64,000 bases of DNA from Chimonanthus salicifolius (GCA_013350335.1 CM023540.1:55862905-55926904); one strand, 5' to 3'; positions 46,556-59,000 are shown, numbered from the stretch's first letter. Program-made: numbers and translations. The notes: generated by a model not told the origin, from the letters alone.

Positions 46556-46669
46556 TTTCAGTGATGTCCTTCCTGACCTTCATGATTTTTATGTTGCTGA
46601 TAGAGATGTCAAGGTGAGCATGATTGCAGCGGCGATTCGCATCTGCAAATGGAGGCAGTATTCCGGTGG

Positions 46670-48632
46670 ATACCGATCCTGAGATCATGCAACAGGCCAA
46701 GGATAGTATCGTGGAACAAACCACTCCTTCATCGTCTACCTCTAGCATTGGTTTGCGTGCAGTGGTTGGTGAGACGGAGGTCATCTAAAACTGTGAAAGC
46801 ACTCCATCGGCTCTTCACTCTGCCCAAGTTGATGGGCCTGGCAGTTCTAGCCCTCATATTGTAGCTCAGCAATCACTTTCTATTGCTGACCCACATACCA
46901 AGAAATCTCCTTCCAAGTCCTCTAACACCCCTGGCAAGCCTAGTAGAGCGTGTCCTAAAGGGCCTTCACATGCAGCTCCTTCTAATGCCAATCCTAGCGC
47001 CCTTTCTGAACTTCCACCTCAGCAAAATTTTATTCCAAGAGGCACTGATAAAAAATGGGCCTCTCTCTTTCAACTCGTTGACCATGGTAAAGAGAAAGCT
47101 TTGACGACTACTTTTCCTGTTGATGATATTGTGGAGGGTGAGGACAAATGGAAATCTTATTTGGTGGGTTATTTCATCGGAAGGAAGCCATGGTATCCAC
47201 TTCTTAAAAATGGACTCCTCAAGCAATGGAATGCTCCAGCTGGGCTCGAGATCTTCAAGATGGATGATGGTTTCTTCTAGGGGTGTAAACGGATCTAGAT
47301 CGAACCCGCGGACCGTCCAGCCCGACCCTATAAATAAGCATACAGGCCGGATCTTAAGGTCCACGGACTCGGATTCGGATAGTCCATTTTTTTTCGGACG
47401 GGCCGCGGACGGTCCACGAGCCCGTCGGACTCTAAAGTCAAAACACCACAGAGAGACAGAAAGCAGCTTTTACAACGAAAAGATGAGATGATACGAGATG
47501 ATATGAGATGAGAACCTCTCTCTGTCTCTCTCTCTCTCTCTTTCCTTTTCTTTTAATGTTGGAGACTTCTACTGCTATAAAAAGCTCTTGGGTGGGGTTA
47601 TTTGTGACTTTTTCTACTCTTTACTCTTTGCTTTTAGAGAAAGCACAAAGCATTCAGCCCTGAGCCTTCTGCCCCATCAAAAGTACGGTTTCTTGGACTT
47701 TGGATCTAAGGAGAGAGAGAGGGGGCAAGTTTCCAAAGTGACTGGCTTTGGAACGATTCCTCACTCCATTATCATCATCTTAAAGACTTAAACCATAAAA
47801 CCCTTGAGACAAAGGGGCTCTTATCGGGCAGCGAACGGTCCGATAACCCGATCGGGCCGGACTCAATACCATACAAATCCTGTATTATCGGGCTGGGCCG
47901 CGGACGGTCAGATTACTGTATGGGTCGGGCCGGATTTTGCCGGGCCGGGCCGGATCAGGATCCGATTACAGGCCTAGTTTCTTCCTATTTAAATTTGGGA
48001 ATGAGGATGAATGTCAATCGGTGCTTGAGAATGGTCCCTACTTCATCCAAAGCAAGCCTCTTCTCCTCAAGAGATGGGATCTTTCTTCGAACCTCAACAA
48101 GGAAAATGTGGAATCTCTACCACTCTGGATCAAACTACCGAATCTAAATGGAGCTTTCCGGACTTCAAAACATTTAAGCAGGATTGCCAGCTTGGTTGGA
48201 AATCCTCTTTTTATGGATCTAGCCACTGCTAATGGTTCTAATTTAGCTCAAGCTCAGCTATGTTTTGAGATCACTCCAAGTACTCAACTACCAGATACTC
48301 TCTCTCTCATAACTCACCGTGGTACCATCTATCAAAGTGTGGAATATGATTGGAAGCCCAAATCATGCTCCTCATGCAACACCTTCAGCCACTCAAACAG
48401 TGACTGTCCAAAAAATGCAAAAAAGCCAAAGCCAATTTGGGTAGGAAAACAACCATCTGCTGTAAATGGCCCTGATGCTACTGCTGCCTCCATCTCTTTG
48501 AAACCTCTCTCGAACAATAGAGGTAAATCTGCTGAGATTTTTATTGAAAAAAAGCCCTCTAGTAAGAACCATAGGCATCATGGAGCTTTAAAAATCCATA
48601 CCCAGGGTGCCTTCTCTACCAAATTTGAATAA
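46670..48632 (+). pseudogene. LINE I ORF1: DUF4283-like domain and CCHC knuckle
   Basis: N-terminal low-complexity Ser/Pro-rich region (46670-47050), then WASLFQLVDHGKEKA and LVGYFIGRKPWYPLLKNGL (47060-47230), the start of a DUF4283-type domain. The hAT element separates it from FLFKFGNEDECQSVLENGPY (about 47980), LLLKRWDL and LPLWIKLPNL. A zinc knuckle C-S-S-C..H..C lies near 48370-48410. ORF1 proteins of this kind bind nucleic acid in the LINE particle. Without the hAT insertion the frame reads directly from DDGFF into LFKFG. One stop lies near 46790 (EVI*). Confidence 0.85.
47278..47976. mobile_element. Non-autonomous hAT element (699 bp)
   Basis: Flanked by a perfect 8-bp duplication GTTTCTTC (47270-47277 and 47977-47984), the hAT signature. 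The ends are short imperfect inverted repeats, TAGGGGTGTAA and TTACAGGCCTA (9 of 11 paired). It has no transposase. The subterminal parts are GC-rich with repeated CGGACGGTCC, GGGCCGG and CCCGAT words on both sides; the middle contains a CT-repeat (47514-47545). Such repeated subterminal words usually bind hAT transposase; here that is inferred. Confidence 0.92.
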
Positions 48633-48853
48633 GTTCTCTGCTCTTGATGGTTTGGTTGAAGATGCTTTGGTAGGGACCTCTATGGGCTTAAAGCAACCGT
48701 TGAACACTTTCGTAGAGAGATTTACAACCTCCAAGATTCTCTATCTGGCTAAGATTGCCCCATCCTTCATGACTCTTGGGTGGACATCCATATCAACACC
48801 AATGAAGCTGCTGTTGCAAGCCCTTCTGTGCCAGTTGGCACGCCCACTTCTCA

Positions 48854-51800
48854 ATGATTATTAAATCCTGGAACGTGAGGGGCCTAAACAAGCCCTGTAT
48901 GCAGAGAGAGATAAAAGATTTGATTATCTCTACTAATCTTGACATTCTATTTATTTTGGAAAGCAGGATCAAAACCAGCAATGGTCATGTCATTGCTAAT
49001 GACATTTTTCCAAGGAATTAAAAAAACTTCTCCAATGTTAACCACGCTGCTTCTGCTAGAATCTGGGTTGCTTGGAGGTGTGATGTCAATCTGAGTATCA
49101 TTGATGCCCAGGCTCAGGCGGTCTGCTGTGAAATCATTATTCCATCGGGGAGCAGCCCATTATGCATTGCTGCCATTTATGGTTACAACAATTCCTATTT
49201 TAGAATCAATCTGTGGGATGCTATAGAATCTCTCTGTCCTAAGAACTGATCCGTGCATATTTTTGGGCGACTACAATTGCATTCGTGGACTTGAAGAAAA
49301 AAATGGTGGTGGGCAACCTAATCTATATGCCATCGACCAGTTCAACAACTGTATTGACGTTGCTAGATTGATCGATTTACGAATCACTGGGGCTGATTAC
49401 TCGTGGTCAAATTCCTCCCATGGTATCAGGAGGGTGGAGACGAAGATCAATCGTGTGTTGGTGAATCAGGCTTTCTTAAACAATTACAATCAGTCTTTGT
49501 GAGTTTTTTGGTCCTGGGTTATCTGATCACAGGGTATCTCCATCTTCATCGAAAATCTGAGAGATAAGAGGAACTATCCTTTCAAATTTATCAACACCTG
49601 GTGCAAGGACCATAAGACAAGAATCCTTGTGGCTGGTAGTTGGGCTGAAACTGTTCATGGCTCCCCTATGTTCAGGTTGGTGTCCAAATTGAAACTAGTG
49701 AAGAGGGCATTGACTACCTGGCATCGTACCAAACCTAGGATCACTGTGCAAATTGCATAATGCGGTGAGGCACTTTTGATTGCCCAAAAGGAATACGATT
49801 CGAATCCTTTAAATACCAACAGAGCACATGTCCTCAACCACAAATCAAAGCTTCAAAACTGCCTGGATTGGGAAACACAATTATTACAGCAGAAGTCCAT
49901 AATCCTCAATCTCAATCTCAAGGATAACAACAACAAATACTTCTACAAATCTGTGAAGATTCATCAGAATGTAAACAACATTATTTTTGTCTGCTGCGAA
50001 GCTGGTTCCATCAATCATGATCCCGACATTATTAGCAACTCCTTCGTCTCCTATTTCATGAATCTCTTTGGGGATGACAGCTGCTCCATTGCCCAGGATC
50101 ACAACTCGGTTCCTCCCAGTTTGGAATTCATGAGGTTCAATCTCAACTGCTTGCTATCCAATGGTGCTTCGGAGTCGATAACTCTCCTGATATGCAAATC
50201 TGAGGTCGAATCTATTATCTTCGCGGCTAATTCTTGCAAAGCCCCTGGGCCAAATGGTTTGAATGGTCTATTCTTCAAACATTTTTGAGACATTGTGGGC
50301 CAGATGTCACCCTTGATGTTCAGAATAGCTTGCATTCCTCCAATCTCCTTAAATAGGTTAAGGCTTCTTTCACTACTCTTATCCCTAAGAGTGATGGTGC
50401 TAATAGACCAGAGTTATTTCGTCCAATCGCCCTCTCCAATGAAGTCGATAAGGAGATCTCGAGATTACTTGTTCATAGACTGAAGCCCCTAATGCCTTCT
50501 CTAATCAGTCAAAATCAGTCAGCTTTTATTCCTGGTCGTGATATGTCCAACAACATCATGCTTGCTCATGATCTTCTTAGGGGCATTCATCGGGATAATG
50601 GCCCTCCAAGAATGTGCATCAAGCTCGACCTTAAGAAGGCTTTCGACAGTGTCAAGTGGGAGTGCATTTACAACATCCTTCATCAATTGACCTATAATCT
50701 GAAGTGGATTGGGTGGATCAGGAACTGCATCGACTCTCCATACTTCTCTGTCTTGATTAATGGCATGCCTCAGGTTACTTTCTGAGCCGTAGGGGGCTCC
50801 GTTAGGGTGACCCTCTATCCCCCTTTCTCTTCTGCTTGGTGATGGAATCCCTATCATGTGCTATCGAGAAAGCAGTTGCGAATGGTAGTATCAGTTCCCC
50901 CTTCACCTCTGGCAGCTGCACAATCTCTCATCTTCTCTTTGCCGATGATCTACTCCTTTTTTGCTCTACGGATATTTCTTCTGCTCAGGCACTAAAGCAA
51001 CTGCTAAAGGATTTCCATGACTACTCTAGGGCTATCCTTCAATCCTTCAAAGAGTCATATTATTTTTTCTGGATCGACTACAAATTGTGCTGAGATTATG
51101 GAATTATTTGGTATGGGTGAAGTGAGGCCTCCAATCTCCTACCTTGGTCTTCCTCTCTTCTCTGGTAGGATCCACAGATTTGATTGCGATGGGCTCTTGC
51201 TATAGATTAGGAAGAAAATCAGTTGTTGGGCTGTCTCTTGTTTATCCTTTGCTGGTAGAATTGAACTTCTCAAATCAACCATCAATAGCTGCCACATCTA
51301 CTGGGTAAATGCCTTTCTTCCTCCAAAGTATTGCCTGGACTCAATCGACAAGCTTATGCGGAATTTCCTCTGGGGCACCACACGTCAGAAGAAAATTCAT
51401 ACGATCACTTGGTCCAAAATCTGCTCTCCCAGAGCAAATGGTGGTCTGGGGCTGAAGTGTGTCTCCTCCATTAATGGGGTTTGCTTGATGAAACAATTCT
51501 GGAGCATTATTACGGAAGTGGACAATCTATGGTTGAGATGGGTCAAGTAAAAGTTCCTGAAAAACAAATCTATTTGGCGTATTAAAGTGAAATATGATTC
51601 TTCATGGGCTTGGAGGTCGGTTCTTTCAGTCCGTGACAAGGTAAAACTGCATACTGTCTCTGTGATTGGGAATGGGGCCTCCACTAGTTTCTGGTTCGAT
51701 CCTTGGATTAAGTCGGGTTTCATTTCTTTTGAGCATTTTGGGGGCAGGCCAATAAATGATCTTGGTATGGGTACAAATGTTCTGGTGAGTGCTTTCATTA

Positions 51801-52633
51801 GAAACTGTCAGTGGGTTCTTCCTAACTCATCTTCTAGGACTCTCTCTTCCATTTGGGATATGGTTATGGCTGTTTCTATCCCGGCTACTCCAATTGCTAA
51901 TGAGATTCTATGGACTGCAAACGACAATGGGAACTTCACTCTTGACTTTGCTATCAACGCTACTAGTAACTACACTGTGGAGCTTGTTTGGGTGAACAAC
52001 CTTTGGTTTTCTGGTTGAATCAGTGGGCACTCTACTATCTCCTGGTTCTATTCAACATTGGGCTCAAGATTAAGGACATGTTATTTAGATTGGGCCTTAC
52101 CAATGACTGGATCTGTGTTCTTTGTGATCAGGAAGCGAAATCTCATCTGCATCTTCTGAATTGTTGCTCTACGTTGTCTGTCTGGCATGAACTCATGAGG
52201 AAATTTGGTCTTCAATCACATTTTAGGAACATTTTTTGGGGCCTCTTCTACGCTTATTGCTAGTAGGATTGGTTGGCTAGAAAAACTTGCATTTCAACTA
52301 GTTTTGCTTGCGTTTATTTGGCATGTCTGACATGAAATGAATGAATAGATCTTCAGCGGGACTAGCAATTGCATGGGTTGCCTTGTGCAGAAGATCCTCA
52401 TCGATATCAGACATTGGCTTTTCTTCCTTCTGTCCAACTCAGACATCCACAATTTGAGAGATGGTTTGGCTGCGATCTGGGACCTGCCTCCTGCCTATCC
52501 AATCCCTCCTATGCCTCCTGATTTTCGTACGATGGAAGATCCTAGGTACAACTCTCTGATTATAACCACCTTCTCCTACGGCGGCATCAAGTATATGGGT
52601 GCTTCCTTGGAGTGTATAGCTACAAATTTGTGA
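48854..52633 (+). pseudogene. LINE I ORF2: endonuclease, reverse transcriptase, zinc-binding region
   Basis: Opens MIIKSWNVRGLNKPC at 48854, the N-terminus of the AP-endonuclease domain. HIFGDYNCIRG (about 49258) is the catalytic D-x-N motif. RT follows: NSCKAPGPNGLNGLFF (about 50230), RPIALSNEVDKEISRLL, NQSAFIPGRDMSNNI (50510), LDLKKAFDSVKWE (50630; first catalytic Asp), YFSVLINGM, HLLFADDLLLF (50930; catalytic FADD) and ISYLGLPLFSG (51140). The connecting region (MRNFLWG, WSKICSPRANGGLGLK) is at 51356-51550, and the zinc-binding part with CVLCDQEAKSHLHLLNCC at 52110-52170. At least eight stops or frameshifts occur (for example near 49020, 49250, 49502, 50288, 50785). RNase H is not clear. 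Confidence 0.9.
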
Positions 52634-53190
52634 GGCTTTTTTATTGTTTAGCTTCAACATGAAGAGGTTTGTCTGCCCCTGTTGATTTTCATTCAAAAGG
52701 TCTTATTGTTCTTGTTGAGGAAGAAGATAGTTGTAAACCACCTCTTGGTTTGTGAAGATGTCGCCCATTTATCATTCGTTCTTCCTCATCTACTTGGTCC
52801 CTCCACATTCATATCAGGGCTATAAATTCCATTATTTCCAAATTTTTGCCGGTGCTTGTGAAGTTACCAGTTGCAAGAATTCCACGGCTAAGACGTTCTC
52901 CAATTTGTTGTTCAATTTCAGGAATTGTTCAGGTATTTTTGTGGGCGTTGTAGGGCACCATTTCTGATGGTTGTTTCTCTTCGCCCTTTCTGTTCCCTTC
53001 TTTCGGTTGGGGATTTTTTTGTACTCATTTGCCTTCTGGGTAGGTAGTATCTGACTTCTTCGCCCCCTTTGGTGGGTTGTTTGACCATTGGTTGTTTTTC
53101 TGCCTTGCCCGGGTTGTGGGTTTCTTGTATTATTTTGGGCTTTTCCCCCTTTGAATGAATAACTAACCCATTACATTAGAAAAAAAATCA
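52634..53190 (+). other. 3' end of LINE I
   Basis: No intact domain. T-rich 3' UTR-like sequence ends in GAATGAATAACTAACCC and an A-run, the usual end of plant L1 elements. Confidence 0.6.
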
Positions 53191-53525
53191 AATGAAATCT
53201 GTTGGGCACGAGCTATTGCAAACACAAGAATGAGAAAGACAACTGCAAAAGAGTCCTAAGTCTAATCTTATTCACTGAAGCAGATAGGAATCACACTTGG
53301 AACTGACAGATCACTAGGAAATATGAGAATCCATTGATCTCAGTACTCCCTCGAGTATGAAATAAATACATTGAAACTACCCTGTCACTCTAAAACCTCT
53401 TTGGGATGAAATGAAGCTCTTTTCCTTCGACAAATGATTAGGGCTTTATAGATAAATGCTACAAATCTGCACCATTGATCTTGAACTCTTCCAATGAAGG
53501 AAACACAATCCATGCTGCAAGGTGT
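53191..53525. other. Spacer between LINE I and TRIM 2
   Basis: No gene or element recognised. Confidence 0.45.
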
Positions 53526-54035
53526 TGCAATACCCCGGGCCTATAGAGAAAAAAAAGTCTCACATTACTAGTTGCATTCGAAATTCTCTGGTATATAAGT
53601 AGTAGCATTTTTCCTTCTAGCATGAGGCCTTTTGGGAGCAACAGTGGGTTGGCTCGCCAATTGAAAGCCATGCGGGCCGTGTGTGAGGCCCAGAGCAGAC
53701 AATATCATGCTAGCGGGACGGGTCGTTACAAATGGTATCAGAGAATGGTACAACTCTCTGCCTGAGGGTGTGGGCTTGGTTGTTGTGTGCGCAGAGCCGG
53801 GGACAGCTCTTTCTTTAAGGGGGGTAGATTGTAATACCCCGTGCCTATAGAGAAAAAAAAAGTCCCACATTGCTAGTTGCATTGGAAATTCCCTGGTATA
53901 TTAGTAGTAGCCTTTTTCCTTCAAGCATGAAGCCTTTTGGGAGCAACGGTGGGTTGGCTCACCAATTGAAAGCCGTGCGGGCCGTGTGTGAAGCCCAGAG
54001 CGGACAATATCATACTAGCGGGATGGGTCGTTACA
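53526..54035 (+). mobile_element. TRIM 2, complete
   Basis: Two LTRs of 205-206 bp (53526-53730 and 53830-54035; TGYAATACCCC...GGGTCGTTACA) around 99 bp. TGGTATCAGAG at 53733-53743 is a clear Met primer site two bases after the LTR. A purine tract (AAGGGGGGTAGA) precedes the second LTR. Flanks GGTGT and TGTGT match at four of five bases. A TATA-like TATATAAG lies in the LTR (53591-53598). No coding capacity. Its LTRs and those of TRIM 1 share one CGTTACA-type terminus and the small size, but the bodies differ. Confidence 0.92.
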
Positions 54036-54429
54036 TGTGTCCATCTGCCACTGGTTTGGAGCAGAAAGATGCTCCAAATAGTTAGAGATAAGCAGAATTA
54101 CCAATAAGATCATGTAGCGCTCTTATAACAACTTGATTCTCTAAGAACAACATTGTACAATCTTCCAATGGGAGCCTGCCAAGTTAGCTCAATTTTCAGA
54201 AATATGAGTTTCTTAAAGTATCAACTAATCTGGTAAAACAACCTTTGAGACCAAACCTCAAACCATGTTTCACTTGAACTTTGGTTTTTACTTTGAAACA
54301 TTTATCCTTGGAACTCACTTTGAGAATGTCTCCTTGTTCAAGTTGAAAGCAAACTTAGGAACAAATCATCACCTCAAAGTAAACTAAAATAGAAAATACC
54401 TTCGTTTTATATGACAAATGCAAGATCAA
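54036..54429. other. Unassigned spacer
   Basis: AT-rich, no gene seen. Confidence 0.45.
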
Positions 54430-55415
54430 ACTAGTCAGTTCAGGCATTGGGTTGGTAGGTTCAGACCATGTGGACCTCACACATGAGCCCAAGGCCCACT
54501 TGAGAGCTTTATGGACCCTACTTGGAGGAGGGTCACGTAGTCAAAACCCTAACTTAAACATGGAATTCAAGTGAAACAAGAGATGAGATGTAATTGACTA
54601 AAATTCAGCAACTTCTCTCTTTGGCAGAAAATACAACAACTTTGTAGACATAATTGGGATATCAAACAATATCGAATTTTGATGAAATTTGATTTGTTGG
54701 AAAGCTTATTCAATAATCTTTTTCAACAAGTCCAAGTTTGCACAATTCTTATTTACGTAACCCTAGTTATGGCTGATTTAGTGAACATGTGTCAAAACCT
54801 ACCATTGGCCGACTTTCACTCTCTTTAAACGTGTGCAACTCTTCCATGGCCAACACTCTCCTTAATTTTCTCTCCGTTGGCTTGTGGATTCAGAAATCCA
54901 ACATGGTTTAGAACATGCAAGCTACTAAGGACTCAAAGGCCAACTATACCATGTAATTTTTTTGATTGTTTGGATTTTGAATGTTTGTTTTCCATTGGTT
55001 TATCTTAGGCTAACTTAGGTTAGTTTTTGCCTAAACTAGGTCTTAAATCTTATAAAAAGAGACCTTGGGCAACCACCAAGGCACCATGTCTGGGTCGAAC
55101 AAAGTACCAAGCAAGGCTTGAGTTTGAGACTCCCTTCCAAGTATGGGAAGCGTTATCTTTATGTAAGTTGGTTTCTATTTTGAAGCTAGTCCCTTTGTAT
55201 TTGATTGTATTAAATAAATTTTGCATTGTGTTTAGTTTATTTAATTCAATCTGACAAACTAGAACTCTCGAATTTTTTTTTTCCTTAAGGGTGTGTAAAG
55301 CATCCCTTTTGGATTGAAATTATTCTCGGTTTACCGAGTTGATTTCCCTTGCATGTGTGGTTCTAAGGAAATTTAATTGGATTGCTACCTTGGGTTACAT
55401 CAGTTGGTCATCAGA
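54430..55415 (+). repeat. Gypsy III 5' LTR and primer site
   Basis: Ends at GGTTACATCA (55402), followed by TTGGTCATCAGAGC, the same primer-site variant as in gypsy element II (19847 on). The left boundary is uncertain (about 54430). Content is typical LTR: an AT-rich body, TCTTATAAAAAGAGACC (TATA-like, near 55048-55064) and a T-run. It has no partner LTR in the window. Confidence 0.65.
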
Positions 55416-55559
55416 GCTTGTTTCCATTATAGTTTTGTTCAACATACATCATACTTCCATTATGCTCTTTTGTTGCTTGGAGACGGTTTTGTGTTTCTTG
55501 TATCCATACATCTATTGTCAATAGAAAGCATCCAGTACATTCACCAATGGTGGGAGGGT

Positions 55560-56028
55560 ATACCAGATGCAACTAGTTGAGTCGAGATGGTGCCAATTCT
55601 CAATCCGGTCAAGGGTTTAAGGAGCTTGCAGCAAGTGACAACAGGGTCAAGATCACAGGTGGGAGATGCATGAGTTGATTGCAAATTTTACAAACAGAGA
55701 GCTTTTTTCTAGACCGATATGCAAGAAAGAACTCCTAATCCACCTCATCTACCTAGTTCACGTTTTGTTTGATCCAGAGCCTCTAGACCAACACTTCATG
55801 AATCTTCGGAGGATCCAGATTGATCATTTTATCATCATAGACATAGGCTGAGACATGTAGATAGAAGGCCTGAAAGAAGACACCAAAATGACTATGAATC
55901 CTTCGTCATCAAGATCAATATTCTCGAGTATTCTGGAGGTATGATTACTGATTAGTTTATTGACTGGGTTGAGACAATAAATAATATTTTTTGTTGTAAA
56001 GATATTCGTGAAGATATGGGTGTAAATG

Positions 56029-56030
<2 letters not shown>
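55560..56030 (+). pseudogene. Gypsy III gag start, interrupted by a microsatellite
   Basis: Downstream of the primer site a broken frame reads MHELIANFTNRE (55666) and later NDYESFVIKINILEYSG, then FIDWVETINNIFCCKDI (55890-56010), which matches the 'VKIDIPEFDG..dflDWl.tvEr.F.yk' core of gypsy capsids. Stops are present near 55850 and 55955. The long compound microsatellite then interrupts it. Confidence 0.65.
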
Positions 56031-56075
<45 letters not shown>

Positions 56076-56098
56076 TATTCGTGAAGATATGGGTGTAA

Positions 56099-56190
<92 letters not shown>

Positions 56191-56226
56191 GCGTGTGCGT
56201 GTGCGTGTGCGTGTGCGTGTGCGTGA
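56028..56226. repeat. Compound (TA)n(TG)n microsatellite in a duplicated unit
   Basis: (TA)n(TG)n at 56031-56072 and a longer (TA)n(TG)n(CGTGTG)n tract at 56103-56222. The flank ATATTCGTGAAGATATGGG precedes each tract (about 56002 and 56075), so the unit was duplicated and then expanded unevenly. The frames in it are repeat by-products. Confidence 0.9.
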
Positions 56227-57040
56227 AGATATGAGATGAATTTCGATCATGGCTTATTGCTTCATTGGAGTAAATGTTAAAAAAAAAAAAAAAAAACATG
56301 GGCCATGACTTCAACAGATTGGTATTTTTGGAACCCTTCTAACGCTTTTTCTCTTCAGAGGGACAGGGTGTTACAGATCTAGCACTAGACATGTGTCTCT
56401 AGACCTCTGAACCAACACAACAGCTCACAGTCAACTCTGTGACAACCGAGCAAATCTATCTCTCATCCAATCACACTTGTATCTCAAGCTTGCCATCCAG
56501 TTTGTCAACCAGCTAGCATGCCCCAACGGCTAGTTTTTTAAATTCTTACAACTCATCAAAGATTTGAAACCAACGGCTAGCTATACAAACTATTCAAAAG
56601 TCTGAACCAATCCCATTCAAAATTTTGAATCTACAAGAGACCAAGTCTATAGGTTTGTTCACACTGCGTTCTGTCCAGACTTCTGTATCACCCCATTCAG
56701 AGTTGTGAATTGTAGAGCATTCACAATTTTCCAGGTAGTGTCCCTGAACGGGGACAGACGGGGGATCCATCCTCTATTGTAGCAATTGGAGTTTATCTAT
56801 CCCTTCCTCAGGCAGTGTCCCTAAAACCGTAAGGGAATGAGCTAAACAACGCAGTTAAGAGAAACAACAATTTATTCATAGAACATCATCTTATCAACCA
56901 AGCATGTTATCTAATCTAAATAGATTATCAACAAACAACAATTTATGAAAGCTCATTGGGTCAACACCCTAACATGGTCATCCTACCATTTTTATGCAAT
57001 CTAACGCCCTTATTTTTTTTTTTTTCCCTGCTGGGTGAGG
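56227..57040. other. Unassigned LTR-like sequence
   Basis: An A-run lies at 56280-56297. 56380-56900 holds words such as CAACGGCTAG and GTGTCCCT, each repeated two to three times. No gene is supported. It may be element interior left of the gag at 57050-57745. Confidence 0.4.
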
Positions 57041-57049
57041 TGTTACAGT

Positions 57050-57745
57050 TTACGTTACCTGACTTAGGGAAGTCACTTCCAATGTGTCCTAGCCTCTTGC
57101 AGTTATAATAAAGTTGTTATCTGGACTGTTGGGGTTTAGGTTGAGGACACTGGTTAGAAGTATGTCCTAGATGTTCATACGAGAAACTAATCAACTGCCT
57201 CGCCCTTAACCACTTGTCTACCCTGCAGACGACTGACTTCTCATGAAAGGGGAACCTCGAGATTGAAACTTTCTTTTCTTGTTGTGTCGAGGTGGTTTCT
57301 GAGCATTCCCTTGTTGGGATGCACTTTGTTTACTACTGCCCCCATCTACTGACTCAATCAAAGAGGCTCTCTCAATAGCTTCGTCCAAGCTGGTGAGACG
57401 GTATCCAGTCATTTTGCGTTAGAGGAAGGGATGCAGTCCATGCTCAAAACATTTTCTGCCACATCATCCAAAATACGAGGCGCATACTGTGAAAGATCCA
57501 CAAACTTGGCTGCATATTGGGTCACTGCGTCATATCCCTGCTGCAAATTGATGAACTGCAGTTGCATAACCTACTTTGCCACAGAAGAGTAGTACTGCCC
57601 ACGGAAAGTAGTGGAGAAATCTACCCAAGTCATTGGAGGTCGGTTCCAGGAAAGATTCTTCACCTCCCACCATTTGTACGCCCCACTGGCCAACTCGTAG
57701 GTTGTAGTAGTTACTTGTAAGTCATTAGCTAACCCAAAGGTGTCA
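57050..57745 (-). pseudogene. Gypsy IV gag remnant
   Basis: Read leftward, the minus strand encodes a Retrotrans_gag domain: GAYKWWEVKNLSWN and MTWVDFSTTFRGQYY (about 57590-57690), then VMQLQFINLQQGYDAV and YAAKFVDLSQYAPRI (57470-57580). A Ser/Gln-rich, basic linker is at 57218-57412. Two zinc-knuckle remnants follow near 57180-57070 (GHTSNQCP and NCKRLGHIGSDF, the second lacking its last Cys). The frame is broken at about 57420. Protease and polymerase are not seen further left. Confidence 0.8.
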
Positions 57746-57774
57746 AATTGAAAGTGACCTTAAAAGTCCCTTCT

Positions 57775-59000
57775 ACTAGCACAAGATTGACCCCTTGGGG
57801 GGGGGGGGGGGGGGAGGGGGGAGAGGGCTGGTCCTTTAAGAATTACTTGATTAATTAAACAATTTGTAGCGGATAAATCAAAATAATCAAGATGTGTTGT
57901 ATGTGCTCAAGTAACAATCCAAGTAAAATGCTCTAACACCACAACACCATGTTTATAGTGGTTCGGAGTAAACCCTTCTGCATCCACTGATGAACTCACT
58001 CAACCTTGGGCTATTCCAAATTCGCTAAGTGGGGAATTACACTCACACTAAATAAAATAGGAATTCCACTTATCCAATTGGTTGGGAATTTCATCAACCA
58101 CTTATCCTAGAGTAAACCCTTTATTTTTTATAGTGGTTCAAGAGTACACTATCTTTAATCCACTTTACAAGCTTGATTTATAAAACAAAATACAAACCAA
58201 GGAGAAGAACTTGCATTTCAAGCTTTCCAATGTAGAGATGTGTGTTTCTCAAGCCTCCTTCCGAATGTGATGTCGTTCGATGACGAAGATGTGCCGAGTA
58301 TAAGCAATCACAATCTATGGGAGGTTGCTAGGATATGGATTTGCAAGTTGATCCTAGGCTTGATTTCTTTTTTCTCTCTCAATCTCAATCTCAATATATG
58401 AAGATTGGATTTTTAATTGATTCACCTATGTGAAGTGCATGGAGAGGAGGTGCGATATCTGGGAATGCCTTTGGATTTTCCTGTTCAAAGCTCTCTCCAA
58501 GAGTCCAACGAAACTTATCAAGGTTTGGAGAATATATAGGTAAACATAAAAATCTCGATTCTGGGTCACCGATGGGTCGGTGCAGGTAAAGTGTCGTTGT
58601 AATGTAACCGTTACGCATTAATTGCAACTTAAATTGATTTAAAATGGTCACTACCGATGGGTCAACATGACTTATAGTCAATGTGTCGGTCTTGTCGATT
58701 GTATCGACCTGAGGCAAAATCATGCAGACAAAGTTTCAAGTTTAGAAACTTGTCAAACCCAAGTCGACATATCGGTACCATCAATGGGTTGGTCCTGGTA
58801 CTCTCAATGGGTCTATTACATCGATGTGTCTGTTCTGAGAGTACCACTGGGTTTTAAGTTCCAGAACTCACACAACCTAGGTTGACGTGTCATGTGCATC
58901 GATGGGTCTATATTTCCTCATCGATGTGTCGGTGTACCGATGGGTCTATCTCTCTTATCAGAGAGCACCCAGATTTTACAGTATGTTCTTTCCAGAGACT
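57775..59000 (-). repeat. LTR related to 16518-18083, with CCGATGGGTCGG words
   Basis: Same-orientation relative of the LTR at 16518-18083. Shared blocks include TTTATAGTGGTT.GGAGTAAA, CTCACYCAACCTTGGG and GTGGGGAATTAC (57950-58050 versus 16720-16815). It starts with a G-run (57797-57814). Near-palindromes such as ACCGATGGGTCGGT (58568-58581) recur to about 58950. It lies just upstream of the minus-strand gag (57745-57050), so it may be that element's 5' LTR. The right end is unclear. Confidence 0.6.

Larger units (their letters stand above)
46556..53190 (+). mobile_element. Near full-length LINE I on the + strand
   Basis: L1-type LINE with ORF1 (about 46670-48632), ORF2 (48854-52633), a 3' UTR and a terminal A-run (about 53180-53188). 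ORF1 is split by the hAT element at 47278-47976. It differs from the family at 1-4 kb: its ORF1 carries a DUF4283-like domain and a zf-CCHC_4 knuckle rather than an RRM. The 5' end and target duplication were not fixed. Many stops show it is inactive. Confidence 0.85.

Noticed and set aside
55952..56314. Frames encoding His-Thr and Tyr-Ile repeats
   Set aside because: Direct translation of the (TA)n(TG)n microsatellite.
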